Notes: generated by a model from the letters alone, not told the origin. A stretch of DNA of 64,000 nucleotides from Gammaproteobacteria bacterium (GCA_028279365.1 JANQNX010000009.1:248001-312000), one strand, 5' to 3'; shown: positions 9,148 through 19,433, counted from the stretch's first letter. A program made the numbers and translations.

Positions 9148-9825
9148 CTAGTGATTCACGCAGCAGTCATCTTCTCGCATACAGCGGCAACAGAATATCG
9201 ATAAACTGGTGCCTATCACCGGTCCAATAATATAAATCCATAACGATGCAATATTGCCGGATACGATTGCTGGGCCAATTGATCGAGCCGGGTTCATCGA
9301 TGCACCAGATACGGGGCCGGCAAATATTGCAGCGAGGGTAACGATGCCGCCGATGGCAACGCCTGCCATGATGCCCTGCTCTTTCGAGCCGGTAGCAACA
9401 TTAATAATCGTTAACATCAAAATAAAACTAATGACGATTTCCAATAGTAATGATTGAATATTTGTCCCCTGCGGTAGAGTTGCACCAAGTGTTGCATGAT
9501 TAGCAAACATTAGAAAAACGATAATGCTCGCGACTACAGCACCACCAATCTGCGCTGTTATATAGGCGGGTATCTTCTCTTTCGGGAAACGTCTGGCCAA
9601 ACAAAAAGCAATCGTCACGGCCGGATTAATATGCGCGCCGGAAATCGGCCCAAGCGAATAAATCACGGCTGCGACAACCAGCCCAAATACCAATGCAATA
9701 CCCAGGTGGGTAATCTGTCCGCCATACAGATCATTGATGACAATGGCGGAGGTGCCGGCAAAGACCATCATGAAAGTGCCGATAAACTCTGATAAGGCTT
9801 GTCGATATAATTGCATAGTTAGCAT
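9148..9825 (-). CDS. MIP-family aquaporin-like channel
   Basis: 225 residues, six membrane segments and two half-helices with NPA boxes: SGAHINPAVT and SGASMNPARS. The likely start is the internal ATG giving MQLYRQALSEFIG. Aligned by eye to E. coli AqpZ, the selectivity-filter Phe and Arg are kept, but the AqpZ His and Thr positions are both Ala (TLAAIFAGPVSGAS). It is therefore not a typical water-only AqpZ and may pass larger neutral solutes. The C-terminus is Cys- and His-rich (CCRCMREDDCCVNH), which is unusual. Confidence 0.88.
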   Translation of the reverse strand: MLTMQLYRQALSEFIGTFMMVFAGTSAIVINDLYGGQITHLGIALVFGLVVAAVIYSLGPISGAHINPAVTIAFCLARRFPKEKIPAYITAQIGGAVVASIIVFLMFANHATLGATLPQGTNIQSLLLEIVISFILMLTIINVATGSKEQGIMAGVAIGGIVTLAAIFAGPVSGASMNPARSIGPAIVSGNIASLWIYIIGPVIGTSLSIFCCRCMREDDCCVNH

Positions 9826-9865
9826 TATCTACGATGTATGTTTCATACAGGTTACCAGATATGGC

Positions 9866-9893
9866 TTGTATAAGATGCCTAAGTCCGTATACT
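9866..9893 (+). promoter_or_regulatory. Candidate sigma-70 promoter of the DEAD-box helicase gene
   Basis: TTGTAT (9866-9871), 16 bases, TATACT (9888-9893), leaving a leader of about 65 bases before the helicase ATG at 9964. Cold-shock helicase genes often have a structured leader; none was demonstrated here. Confidence 0.4.
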
Positions 9894-9963
9894 CCACCGC
9901 CTCTTGTTGTGGAAATATGCATTCATAACAAACACTTAATTCAATCCAGCTACAGGTATCGCC

Positions 9964-11709
9964 ATGTCTTCCCCGACCGTCCATTCATTTAAAGACCTAT
10001 CGTTGTCTGAGCCAGTGATGAAAGCGCTAAACAAGGTCGGTTATGAAACGCCTTCACCGATCCAGGCGGAAGTCATCCCACATGTGTTAACCGGACAGGA
10101 TGTCATCGGTCAGGCACAAACCGGAACCGGAAAGACCGCTGCCTTTGCCCTGCCTTTGTTGAGCCGGATTAGCCTTAAAATCAAAACGCCACAAATATTG
10201 GTATTGACGCCGACGCGCGAATTGGCGATTCAGGTGGCTGAGGCGTTTCAGCGCTATGCGTCATTCATGAAAGGTTTTCATGTACTGCCAATCTATGGTG
10301 GGCAAGAGTATGGCATTCAGTTACGGCAACTCAAGCGAGGTGTGCATGTGGTAGTCGGTACGCCGGGTCGGGTTATGGACCACATACGACGCAAAACACT
10401 AAATCTGCAGGCCTTAACCTGCCTGGTATTAGATGAAGCGGATGAGATGTTACGAATGGGTTTCATCGATGACGTCGAATGGATACTGGAACAATTACCG
10501 GATCAACGACAAATTGCATTGTTCTCCGCGACGATGCCCGCACCGATTCGAAAGATCTCAAAAAAATATCTGCATCAACCGCAACAGGTTACGATTGAAA
10601 CAAAGAGTATTACCGCGGACACGATTAATCAGCGTTACATGTTGGTTAATGGCAGGCAAAAACTGGATGCCCTGACGACATTACTGGAAGGCTTGCAGTT
10701 TGATGCCATGATTATCTTTGTCAGAACCAAAGTGATCACGCTTGAGTTGGCAGAAAAGTTGGCTGCCAGAGGTTATTTTTGTGCGGCACTGAATGGTGAT
10801 ATTACGCAAAAGATTCGCGAGCAAACGGTAAACCGTTTGAAGACCGGTAAGCTGGATATCTTAATTGCGACTGACGTGGCTGCTCGTGGGCTTGATGTCG
10901 AGCGCGTTAGTCATGTGATCAATTACGATATTCCCAATGATCCTGAAGCCTATACACATCGCATTGGGCGTACCGGACGCGCGGGCAGGCAGGGAGAAAC
11001 GATCTTATTTGTGACGCAGCGCGAACAACATCTACTTCGTACGATAGAAAAAGTGACCGGCAAAAAGGTCGGGCGCATGCACCCACCGACGGTGGAAACG
11101 ATCAACCAGGATCGTATTCAGCGTTTTAAAGACAATATTACGCAAACCCTCACCGACAATAATTATGCTGAATTCAAATCTATTCTATCTGACTACCAGG
11201 CTGCGACAGGTTGCTCGGAGCTGGATATCGCGGCGGCGCTGGCAAAAATAGCGCAAGGTAATGAACCCTTTTTATTAACCAAGCAAAAACCGGGAAAGGA
11301 TAAAAAAACCAAAACGCGAAGTGATGATAAAAAACCGAGACAATCAAAACCGGATGAGGATATGGAACGTTTCCGGATCGAAGTGGGTGATAAACACGGT
11401 GTGAAGGTCTCGAATATCGTTGGTGCGATTGCCAATGAAGCCGGCGTAGAAGGGCAATATATTAAGAATGTCACGATCTTTGATAATTATGCGACGGTGG
11501 ATCTTCCTCTCGGCATGCCACATCAGATATTTCGTGAGTTAAAGAAAGTGCGTGTAGCCGGTCGGCAAATGAATATTACCCGACTTAAGGAACATGAACG
11601 TGCCAGTCGGAAGTCTGATAAGAAAAAGAAAAAAGCGACAGCAACCAAGAAAAAGCGTAGTCGAAAGTCTTCAGCCAAACCGCGTCGACGTGCTAAATCT
11701 TCCAATTAA
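9964..11709 (+). CDS. deaD: ATP-dependent DEAD-box RNA helicase, DeaD/CsdA type
   Basis: 581 residues. The two RecA domains hold all DEAD-box motifs: Q motif (GYETPSPIQ), AQTGTGKT, PTREL, TPGR, DEAD, SAT, IIFVRT, TDVAARGLD and HRIGRTGRAG. After about residue 450 comes a DbpA/CsdA RNA-binding domain (FRIEVGDKHGVKVSNIVGAIANEAGVEG), then a Lys/Arg/Ser-rich tail. This order is that of CsdA, a helicase for cold adaptation and 50S subunit assembly. It overlaps the convergent hisH gene by 17 bases. Confidence 0.93.
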   Translation: MSSPTVHSFKDLSLSEPVMKALNKVGYETPSPIQAEVIPHVLTGQDVIGQAQTGTGKTAAFALPLLSRISLKIKTPQILVLTPTRELAIQVAEAFQRYASFMKGFHVLPIYGGQEYGIQLRQLKRGVHVVVGTPGRVMDHIRRKTLNLQALTCLVLDEADEMLRMGFIDDVEWILEQLPDQRQIALFSATMPAPIRKISKKYLHQPQQVTIETKSITADTINQRYMLVNGRQKLDALTTLLEGLQFDAMIIFVRTKVITLELAEKLAARGYFCAALNGDITQKIREQTVNRLKTGKLDILIATDVAARGLDVERVSHVINYDIPNDPEAYTHRIGRTGRAGRQGETILFVTQREQHLLRTIEKVTGKKVGRMHPPTVETINQDRIQRFKDNITQTLTDNNYAEFKSILSDYQAATGCSELDIAAALAKIAQGNEPFLLTKQKPGKDKKTKTRSDDKKPRQSKPDEDMERFRIEVGDKHGVKVSNIVGAIANEAGVEGQYIKNVTIFDNYATVDLPLGMPHQIFRELKKVRVAGRQMNITRLKEHERASRKSDKKKKKATATKKKRSRKSSAKPRRRAKSSN

Positions 11710-12334
11710 GAAAATTTTTAAGTAGTTGTAGCCCGTCGTGTTGACTTTTTTCCGGGTGAAATTGGGTCGCAAATAAATTATCGTGCGCGGCAGCGGAAGT
11801 ATAACGACAGATATAGTCAGTTCTGCCGGCAGTATTAGCTTCCTGCTCTGGCACGACATAATAACTATGTACAAAGTAAAACCGACTACCATCTTCAATT
11901 CCCTGCCATAGTGCATGATTCTGGGTTTGATAAACCTGGTTCCAGCCCATGGACGGTATCTTATACAGTGCGCCGTTTTCATCACGAACGTTAGATTGGA
12001 ATCGCATGACCTTTCCGGACAATATGCCCAGGCCGTCAACGCCTCCGTCTTCTTCACTGACATCCATCAATGATTGCAGGCCAAGGCAAATACCTAAAAA
12101 CGGTTTATTGTTGATACATTCACGTATTACCTGATCCAGTTCCTGTTCTTTCAAACTGCGCATGCACTGCCCAATCGCACCTTGCCCGGGAAAGACGACT
12201 TTATCAGCTTTGAGGATCGTTGATGGGTCATTGCTGATCGCGATGTTATCGCGACCCTCGCTAACAGTCTCAAGTGCTTTTGCGACTGAACGAAGATTAC
12301 TGCTCCCGTAATCGAGCACGACGACATTTGACAT
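11693..12334 (-). CDS. hisH: Imidazole glycerol phosphate synthase, glutaminase subunit
   Basis: 213 residues, class I glutamine amidotransferase. The nucleophile elbow is PFLGICLGLQSLM, and the other triad residues lie in ATQFHPEKSQ (His-x-Glu). HisH feeds ammonia to HisF in histidine synthesis. It follows hisB by 21 bases on the minus strand, but hisA and hisF are not next: the convergent helicase gene is, so the his operon is split in this genome. Confidence 0.96.
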   Translation of the reverse strand: MSNVVVLDYGSSNLRSVAKALETVSEGRDNIAISNDPSTILKADKVVFPGQGAIGQCMRSLKEQELDQVIRECINNKPFLGICLGLQSLMDVSEEDGGVDGLGILSGKVMRFQSNVRDENGALYKIPSMGWNQVYQTQNHALWQGIEDGSRFYFVHSYYVVPEQEANTAGRTDYICRYTSAAAHDNLFATQFHPEKSQHDGLQLLKNFLNWKI

Positions 12335-12355
12335 AGCAGTACCCGAAGCAGAGAG

Positions 12356-12949
12356 CTATAGCGCCCCTTTGGTAGAAGGCAGGATACCTTCCATTCTTGG
12401 ATCGATTTCAACAGCACCGCGAAGTGCACGTCCAAATGCTTTGAATATGGTTTCGGCAATATGGTGCGCATTACGTCCGCGAATGTTATCAATGTGCAGT
12501 GTCATCATCGCGTGATTAACCAGACCCTGGAAGAATTCAAAAAACAAATCCACATCAAACTCGCCGATACGCGCTCGCGGGTATTCGACATGATAATCCA
12601 GCCCCGGTCGGCCGGAACAATCGATGACCACTCTTGATAGTGCCTCATCAAGCGGCACATAGGCATGCGAGTATCGGCGAATCCCGGTTTTATCACCCAG
12701 CGCCTGGGTCAATGCCTGCCCAAGTGTGATGCCGACATCTTCGACCGTGTGGTGAGCGTCAATCTCCAGATCGCCTTTGGCCTTGATAGTCAGATCAAAC
12801 ATGCCATGACGCGCAACCTGATCCAGCATGTGCTCCAGAAAGGGCACACCGAGATCAAGATCAGACTTGCCCGTGCCGTCGAGATCCAGCATCACTTCAA
12901 TCTGCGTCTCTTTGGTATCGCGGGTGACTTTTGCGCTTCGATTTGTCAT
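12356..12949 (-). CDS. hisB: Imidazoleglycerol-phosphate dehydratase (monofunctional)
   Basis: 197 residues, the single-function form without the N-terminal phosphatase of E. coli HisB. Metal-binding repeats [15 protein letters not shown] (about residues 70-84) and the C-terminal [15 protein letters not shown] are intact, as are [18 protein letters not shown] and [12 protein letters not shown]. It catalyses the sixth step of histidine synthesis. It is divergent from hemF across 87 bases and leads hisH. Confidence 0.97.
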   Translation of the reverse strand: MTNRSAKVTRDTKETQIEVMLDLDGTGKSDLDLGVPFLEHMLDQVARHGMFDLTIKAKGDLEIDAHHTVEDVGITLGQALTQALGDKTGIRRYSHAYVPLDEALSRVVIDCSGRPGLDYHVEYPRARIGEFDVDLFFEFFQGLVNHAMMTLHIDNIRGRNAHHIAETIFKAFGRALRGAVEIDPRMEGILPSTKGAL

Positions 12950-13000
12950 AGATCAATACCTGCTAAAATTTGCGTGATAGCATAACCGCAAGTGGCATGA

Positions 13001-13945
<945 letters not shown>

Positions 13946-13946
13946 T

Positions 13947-14384
13947 TTAAGTCTGTAGCCAGAATGTAACCGGGCCATCATTGACCAACCCGACTTGCAT
14001 ATCAGCGCCAAACACACCGGTTTGTGTATTGCTAATCTGCTGTTTGGCTTGATTGGCGAGATAATCGAATAATTGCCTGCCGAGTTCTGGCTTGGCGGCC
14101 TCGGAAAAACTCGGTCGTAATCCGCTGTTAGTATTGGCGGCGAGAGTGAATTGGGGCACAAGTAATAAGGCTTGGTTAGTATCAAGTAATGACAGGTTCA
14201 TTTTGTCATCCTCATCAGCAAACACGCGATAGCGGATCAGTTTATCCAGTAACTTGTCTGCAGATGACTCATCGTCATGTTGTTCAACACCGATCAATAC
14301 CAGTAAACCGCTACCGATTTCAGCGACCTGTTTTTGGTCTATCGTGACAGACGCACTCAGGACCCGTTGTAGCAGCCCAATCAT
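13947..14384 (-). CDS. dtd: D-aminoacyl-tRNA deacylase
   Basis: 145 residues, typical Dtd. It hydrolyses D-amino acids, and glycine mischarged on tRNA-Ala, from tRNA. Signatures are seen: LVPQFTLAA (SQFTL motif) and the C-terminal NDGPVTFWLQT (NxGPVT), plus start MIGLLQRVLSASVTID. A small membrane-protein gene lies just upstream on the same strand. Confidence 0.97.
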   Translation of the reverse strand: MIGLLQRVLSASVTIDQKQVAEIGSGLLVLIGVEQHDDESSADKLLDKLIRYRVFADEDDKMNLSLLDTNQALLLVPQFTLAANTNSGLRPSFSEAAKPELGRQLFDYLANQAKQQISNTQTGVFGADMQVGLVNDGPVTFWLQT

Positions 14385-14408
14385 GCAGGGAAAAATAGTA
14401 GATTTAAG

Positions 14409-14561
14409 TTAGATGATCTTGAGAAAGTCGAGAATATTGACAGCAAAGATAGCAACGGCGGCAACTAAGACGACCCAATCCATGTTTCTGCGAGCCAAAA
14501 AGCCAGTGAAATGTAGAATCAACACCACCACTGACAAAATGTATACGATGTAAAACAGCAT
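14409..14561 (-). CDS. Small two-helix membrane protein, 50 residues
   Basis: A short minus-strand frame with a strong ribosome site (GGGGAAGAGC before ATG). The product starts MLFYIVYILSVVVLILHFTG and has a second hydrophobic segment WVVLVAAVAIFAVNILDFL, separated by the positive FLARRNMD. It looks like a real two-pass membrane miniprotein. Its stop lies 24 bases before the dtd start, so the two may share a transcript. No function is recognised. Confidence 0.6.
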   Translation of the reverse strand: MLFYIVYILSVVVLILHFTGFLARRNMDWVVLVAAVAIFAVNILDFLKII

Positions 14562-14586
14562 GCTCTTCCCCTGTTTATAATTTGTT

Positions 14587-14602
14587 GTCTCAAGATTGAG
14601 AC
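14587..14602. terminator. Small hairpin between rpiA and the membrane miniprotein gene
   Basis: Seven-base arms GTCTCAA / TTGAGAC with a 2-base loop, lying 66 bases after the rpiA stop on the minus strand. It lacks a convincing T-run on either strand, so it is at best a weak terminator. Confidence 0.3.
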
Positions 14603-14668
14603 GTTATTTTAAGCCATATTCTGCTGAATTAGCTAATAATATCTGCTAACCGGTTCGCAAATAGCTGG

Positions 14669-15322
14669 CTAGATTGTTGAAACTCCCTCTTTTCCTGCAA
14701 CCAGGATCACATCGGCACCACGTTGCGCAAACAGGCCGTTGGTCACGACACCGACCAGCTGGTTGAGTTTTTTCTCGAGTTCTATCGGGTTTTCTATCTT
14801 GAGGTTGTGAACATCAATAATGATATTGCCGTTGTCGGTGGTGAAGCCCTCTCTCAAAACAGGTTGTCCACCCAGTTTGGCCAGTTGTCTGGCTACATAG
14901 CTTTGTGCCATCGGGATGACTTCAACCGGCAATGGAAATTTACCCAGCATGGGTACAATCTTGCTGTCATCAACGATACACACAAACTTATTACTGGCTG
15001 CCGCAACAATCTTTTCGCGGGTTAACGCACCGCCACCGCCTTTGATCAGGTGCTTATTTTTGGTCGCTTCGTCTGCGCCATCGACATAAACCGGAATCTC
15101 GAACACGCTGTTTAGTGGCAATACTGGGATGTTATGTTGTTTTAATAAGGCTTCGCTTGCCTCGGAGCTGGATACGGCACCTTCTATTTTATGTTTGATC
15201 GTGGCCAACGTGTCGATAAAGAAATTAACCGTGCTGCCTGTGCCGACTCCAACGACACTATCCTCTTCTATGTAGTCTATGGCTGCCTCGGCAACGGCCT
15301 TCTTTCTCTCGTCCTGCGACAT
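14669..15322 (-). CDS. rpiA: Ribose-5-phosphate isomerase A
   Basis: 217 residues, standard RpiA of the pentose phosphate pathway. Motifs: [45 protein letters not shown] (active-site region) and CIVDDSKIV. It is divergent from ilvA, with about 50 bases between the true starts; the same back-to-back rpiA/ilvA pair is found in many gammaproteobacteria. Confidence 0.98.
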   Translation of the reverse strand: MSQDERKKAVAEAAIDYIEEDSVVGVGTGSTVNFFIDTLATIKHKIEGAVSSSEASEALLKQHNIPVLPLNSVFEIPVYVDGADEATKNKHLIKGGGGALTREKIVAAASNKFVCIVDDSKIVPMLGKFPLPVEVIPMAQSYVARQLAKLGGQPVLREGFTTDNGNIIIDVHNLKIENPIELEKKLNQLVGVVTNGLFAQRGADVILVAGKEGVSTI

Positions 15323-15371
15323 GGCTTGCTCCTATCAAATTAATGTTCGACCTGTTCTTAAATGTTATCTT

Positions 15372-16898
15372 ATGCTGATGTTTAATGAATACAAAGCCTT
15401 AATCGATGATGCAACCCGCCGCATTTATACGGTTGCCAAACGTACCGATCTGGATTTCGCACCACAGCTATCTGCTCGTCTGAATAATAACATTTGGTTG
15501 AAGCGCGAAGATCAGCAACCGGTCTTCTCCTATAAATTGCGTGGCGCCTATAACATGATCGCAGCCTTGTCCGATGAGGAACGCGCTCGCGGCGTGATTG
15601 CAGCCTCAGCTGGTAATCATGCGCAAGGTGTTGCGCTCGCGGCTCAAGGCCTGAATATAAACGCGACCATTGTGATGCCGAAAACGACGCCGGACATTAA
15701 AGTCTCTTCAGTCAGGCGGATGCAGGCAGAAGTAATCCTGCATGGCAATACGTACGATGAAGCAAAAGAGCATGCGCAGCAGTTATCTCAGGAAAAGCAG
15801 TTGTGTTTTATCCCGCCTTACGACCATCCGCTAGTGGTAGCGGGTCAGGCGACAGTCGCAATTGAATTGCTGGAACAGCATCCTACCGAGCCGGATATTA
15901 TTTTTGTGCCTGTTGGTGGCGGTGGTTTGATTGCCGGCATCGCGGTGCATATTAAACAGCTGTATCCGAATATCACCATTATTGGTGTTGAACCGGATGA
16001 GGCGCCCTGTATGCATCATGCTATTGAAGCGGGTGAACGTGTTGTTCTGGAAAAGATTGGTATCTTTGCCGATGGTGCGGCAGTGAAACAGGCGGGTGAG
16101 GAAAATTTCCGCATCGCCAAAGAATTGGTCGATGATATTTTACTAGTAAGCATTGATGAGATCTGTGCTGCGGTTAAGGATATTTTTGAGGATACGCGTT
16201 CGATCCCTGAGCCTGCCGGTGCATTGGCGTTAGCAGGATTAAAACAATATGTCGCAAATCAAAGCATTGAGCAAAAAGAACTGATCGCGATCTTTAGCGG
16301 TGCCAATGTAAATTTTGATCGCTTACGTCATATCGCTGAGCTTTCCGCGTTGGGAGAAAATCGCGAGGCGTTAATTGCGATCAAAATACCGGAACGGCCG
16401 GGCAGTTTCCGTCGTTTGTGTCATGACCTTGGCCCGAGACTTATCACCGAGTTTAATTATCGCTTTGCCGATGCCAAGGAGGCGATGGTATTTGCCGGCA
16501 TTCAGCTTAAGCATGGTATTGAGGAAAAGCATAAGCTGTTGGAACAGATGAAAGATAAACAATATGACGTCACCGATCTGAGTGGCGATGATATTGCCAA
16601 GATGCACATTCGCTATATGGTCGGTGGTCATGCCCCACAGGCGGAGAATGAAGTGATTTATCGTTTCGAGTTTCCGGAGCGGTCTGGTGCCTTATTACAC
16701 TTTCTTACCGAGCTCGGCGAACGTTGGAATATCAGCTTGTTTCATTACCGTAACCATGGCGCAGCCTATGGCCGGGTGCTAATGGGCTTCCAGGTGCAGC
16801 AGCAGGATCGCGATGAGTTTCAAGCGTTTGTCGATGAGTTGGGAATGCAGTTTTGGGATGAAACAGATAATCCCGCTTACAAGCTGTTCTTGAGTTAG
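15372..16898 (+). CDS. ilvA: Threonine ammonia-lyase, biosynthetic
   Basis: About 508 residues from the ATG at 15372 (a second ATG is at 15378); a longer frame from 15279 runs into rpiA and its extra 31 residues do not resemble the family. The PLP-dependent enzyme converts threonine to 2-oxobutanoate for isoleucine. PLP lysine is in VFSYKLRGAYNM, the phosphate loop is SAGNHAQG, with VPVGGGGLIAG following. Two C-terminal ACT-like regulatory domains (REALIAIKIPERPGSF and NEVIYRFEFPERSGALL) indicate isoleucine feedback control. Confidence 0.96.
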   Translation: MLMFNEYKALIDDATRRIYTVAKRTDLDFAPQLSARLNNNIWLKREDQQPVFSYKLRGAYNMIAALSDEERARGVIAASAGNHAQGVALAAQGLNINATIVMPKTTPDIKVSSVRRMQAEVILHGNTYDEAKEHAQQLSQEKQLCFIPPYDHPLVVAGQATVAIELLEQHPTEPDIIFVPVGGGGLIAGIAVHIKQLYPNITIIGVEPDEAPCMHHAIEAGERVVLEKIGIFADGAAVKQAGEENFRIAKELVDDILLVSIDEICAAVKDIFEDTRSIPEPAGALALAGLKQYVANQSIEQKELIAIFSGANVNFDRLRHIAELSALGENREALIAIKIPERPGSFRRLCHDLGPRLITEFNYRFADAKEAMVFAGIQLKHGIEEKHKLLEQMKDKQYDVTDLSGDDIAKMHIRYMVGGHAPQAENEVIYRFEFPERSGALLHFLTELGERWNISLFHYRNHGAAYGRVLMGFQVQQQDRDEFQAFVDELGMQFWDETDNPAYKLFLS

Positions 16899-16901
16899 TC
16901 G

Positions 16902-17183
16902 TTACGACTGGCGAATCCTTACTACGTTCATGATTTCCATATCGAAGCCGCCGACTTTTTCAGTCACCGGATAATAAGTGACGTTGACGCGGGCACCGGT
17001 CAGGTTGCGGTATTCTTGTTTACGTTTAAATCGAAACGGCACATCATAGCCTTCTAGCATAATAGTGTTGATGATCCAGTCGCTATGTTTCTCATCGCGT
17101 TGCACATGCGATTTCACTTTCATCATCTCCGAATGAATCAGTTCACGATTTTTTTGTAGCAGCTTGTCGACGGGTGATTTCAC
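16902..17183 (-). CDS. Conserved protein of unknown function, 93 residues
   Basis: A small soluble, basic protein without signal peptide or membrane segment. The central HSDWIINTIMLEGYDVPFRFKRK and GARVNVTYYP segments look conserved and I believe occur in uncharacterised gammaproteobacterial proteins, but no domain can be named. It ends three bases from the convergent ilvA stop and is divergent from rdgC across 136 bases. Confidence 0.65.
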   Translation of the reverse strand: MKSPVDKLLQKNRELIHSEMMKVKSHVQRDEKHSDWIINTIMLEGYDVPFRFKRKQEYRNLTGARVNVTYYPVTEKVGGFDMEIMNVVRIRQS

Positions 17184-17319
17184 AGCAAAAAATTGAAGGA
17201 TATTTGATTGGCAATATGGTGACGTATTAGCGATAAATTATCTATATGGAGTTTTTCCTTGCTTGCTATTGGATGGATACGCCATAATCCGTCCCCTTTT
17301 TTCCCAGTCATAAATTATC

Positions 17320-18225
17320 ATGTGGTTTAAAAATCTACGTATCTATCGATTCACAAAGAATATTGATTTGTCTTCGGAAAGGCTTGAGTCTGAATTAGCA
17401 GAACAAAGCTTTAAACCCTGCAATAATATGGATTTTTCTCGCTATGGTTGGGTATCTCCATTAGGTAAAGACAGTGAATTATTTACCCATAGCTGTGGTG
17501 GTTACACCATGCTATGCGCGCGCAAACAGGAAAAGATACTGCCGCCGGCTGCAATCAATGAAATGGTTGAAGAAAAGGTCACTGATTTTGAGTCGGCTCA
17601 GTCTCGAAATATCTATCGCAAGGAAAAGCTAACCATTAAGGAAGACGTAATTCATACCTTATTGCCGCGTGCGTTAACCCGCTCTTCTTTGACCTACGCT
17701 TACATCGATTCAAAAAACCAGCTGTTAGTGGTTGATACCGCGAGTACCAACAAGGCGGAAGAGTTTTTGGAACACCTGCGGGCAACGCTTGGCAGCCTGC
17801 CTGTTGTGCCCTTGTCATGTCATGGTGATGCGGCCAATATTATGACGCATTGGCTTAAGGATAGAATGCCGAACGGTTTTGAACTGGATAATGAATGCGA
17901 ACTGCAAAACCCGCGCGAGAGTAAAAATATCGTACGTTGCAAGAATCAGGAATTGGAAAGCGCTGAAATCAGTGCGCACCTAAAAGCAGGCAAACGGGTT
18001 GTGCAACTGGCACTTATCTGGCGTGATGCGATTCGCTTTGTCATAGGCGAAGATATCTCGATAAAACGTCTGCGCTTTGAAGAGATCGTGCAGGAGCAGG
18101 CGCAGGGTGAGGCTGATGATCGGGCCACCCAGTTCGATCAGGATTTTGCAGTAATGACATTGCAATTGCATGAAATGATACGCGAGTTGATTGAACAATT
18201 TGGTGGGCCAGACAAGGAAGACTAA
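17320..18225 (+). CDS. rdgC: Recombination-associated protein RdgC
   Basis: 301 residues, standard RdgC: a ring-shaped DNA-binding protein that limits RecA activity and is linked to replication restart. Start MWFKNLRIYRFT, then FKPCNNMDFSRYGWVSPLG, LLPRALTRSSLTYAYID and LTIKEDVIHT are family features. Its stop overlaps the maf start by one base (TAATG). Confidence 0.97.
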   Translation: MWFKNLRIYRFTKNIDLSSERLESELAEQSFKPCNNMDFSRYGWVSPLGKDSELFTHSCGGYTMLCARKQEKILPPAAINEMVEEKVTDFESAQSRNIYRKEKLTIKEDVIHTLLPRALTRSSLTYAYIDSKNQLLVVDTASTNKAEEFLEHLRATLGSLPVVPLSCHGDAANIMTHWLKDRMPNGFELDNECELQNPRESKNIVRCKNQELESAEISAHLKAGKRVVQLALIWRDAIRFVIGEDISIKRLRFEEIVQEQAQGEADDRATQFDQDFAVMTLQLHEMIRELIEQFGGPDKED

Positions 18226-18800
18226 TGACCAGTCATATTTATCTTGCTTCGCGTTCTCCTCGTCGCAGAGAACTGTTGGATCAGATCGGTATCCATTATG
18301 AACTGGTTGATGTTGATATCGACGAAAGCTGGAATGGTGAAGAATTGCCAGCAGATTATGTATGCCGTATTGCTAAAGAAAAAGCCCGTGCCGGTAAAGC
18401 ACAAGTCGATGATAACATGCCGCTGTTGGCAGCCGATACCGCGGTGGTGTTGGATAATATTATTCTAGGTAAGGCTGAGACGCTTGACACTGCGAGAGAC
18501 ATGTTGAAAAGACTCTCAGGCAAAAGCCACACTGTGTTATCAGCGGTAACATTGATCAATGATCAAGAGCGTACTTTATTAAGCGAGAGTCGGGTAACGT
18601 TTAAACAATTATCAGAGGAAGAGATAGATTGGTACTGCGAAACCAGAGAACCGCTTGGCAAGGCTGGCGGCTATGCTATTCAAGGTAACGCTGGTGCGTT
18701 TATCGAACGGCTTGAAGGCAGTTACAGCGGTGTCATGGGATTACCGCTTTATGAGACTTCTCAGCTGCTGGACTCTCCGGCGACACTACGTAAACAGTAG
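18225..18800 (+). CDS. maf: Maf-family nucleotide pyrophosphatase (dTTP/UTP type)
   Basis: 191 residues. It hydrolyses non-canonical or excess nucleoside triphosphates. Seen: IYLASRSPRRRELLDQIGI, the SxSxRR signature; LLAADTAVVLD with the catalytic Asp; SGKSHTVLSAV; GKAGGYAIQGNAGAFIERLEGSYSGVMGLPLYE. These match the YhdE/MafA subgroup more than YceF. Translationally coupled to rdgC. Its last 40 bases overlap the convergent gene at 18761. Confidence 0.94.
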   Translation: MTSHIYLASRSPRRRELLDQIGIHYELVDVDIDESWNGEELPADYVCRIAKEKARAGKAQVDDNMPLLAADTAVVLDNIILGKAETLDTARDMLKRLSGKSHTVLSAVTLINDQERTLLSESRVTFKQLSEEEIDWYCETREPLGKAGGYAIQGNAGAFIERLEGSYSGVMGLPLYETSQLLDSPATLRKQ

Positions 18801-19258
18801 CCATAGTAGTGGTCGATAATAAAGTAGTAAATCGTTGACCAATCCGGATTTCCAGCTTCATTGGTCGGCCAAATCAATTTTTGATTAAGCCAATAGTCAT
18901 GGTAGTGATAAGCGCATAATGACAAAATTTCGTCTGATACGGCTTGGGTAATGCCTTTGTCTGACTCGGCAGTAAAAAAGTCCTCTATTACTGCAAGATA
19001 GGCCTTCTCCAATTCCGGTTTATTTTCGGTTTCGTAGTCTGCTCGGTTAATGGATGCTGCGAAGCGATCCCCTAATTCCTCTGTGCGTTTTGCATACTTA
19101 TCTGCCTCTTCCATGATCTCAGCGCGTTTGCAGCTGGATTCCTTACCCGCCGCGCACTGACGCTGATGATATTCGAGGATTGACTCGGCCATGGCAAAAC
19201 GGGTCATGGTGGAGATGATCAAAAAGACGAATAGCAGTGTTGTGGCATAACGCGACAT
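18761..19258 (-). CDS. Secreted protein of unknown function
   Basis: 165 residues with a signal peptide (MSRYATTLLFVFLIISTMTR, likely cut after AMA at about 24). The mature part is helical, with a Cys pair near the N-terminus (CAAGKESSCKRAE) and two further Cys (LCAYHYHDYW, YYGYCLRS), suggesting periplasmic disulfides. No family recognised. It overlaps the maf 3' end by 40 bases, so one of the two ends may be misread; the signal peptide supports this gene being real. Confidence 0.6.
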   Translation of the reverse strand: MSRYATTLLFVFLIISTMTRFAMAESILEYHQRQCAAGKESSCKRAEIMEEADKYAKRTEELGDRFAASINRADYETENKPELEKAYLAVIEDFFTAESDKGITQAVSDEILSLCAYHYHDYWLNQKLIWPTNEAGNPDWSTIYYFIIDHYYGYCLRSVAGESSS

Positions 19259-19328
19259 TGGATTGATTCCCGGAAAACAGTAAAACGATAAAAATTAGAT
19301 TGGCGCTCCAGTTTACAGTTCCTTCGGC

Positions 19329-19357
19329 TTTACAGAGTCGAACGAACTCGGTATAAA
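19329..19357 (+). promoter_or_regulatory. Sigma-70 promoter of hppA
   Basis: TTTACA (19329-19334), exactly 17 bases, TATAAA (19352-19357): a near-consensus promoter, about 77 bases before the hppA ATG. AGAGGA before the ATG is the ribosome site. Confidence 0.65.
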
Positions 19358-19433
19358 ACGCCCAGGAAACAACAATAACAAATATCTACCTCCTACTTAA
19401 TCAAATATCACAAAACTAGAGGAATAGACCGTT

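Noticed and set aside
15279..15371. ilvA starting at the upstream ATG 15279
   Set aside because: The extra 31 residues overlap the rpiA coding region and do not resemble the IlvA N-terminus; the ATG at 15372 fits the family length.
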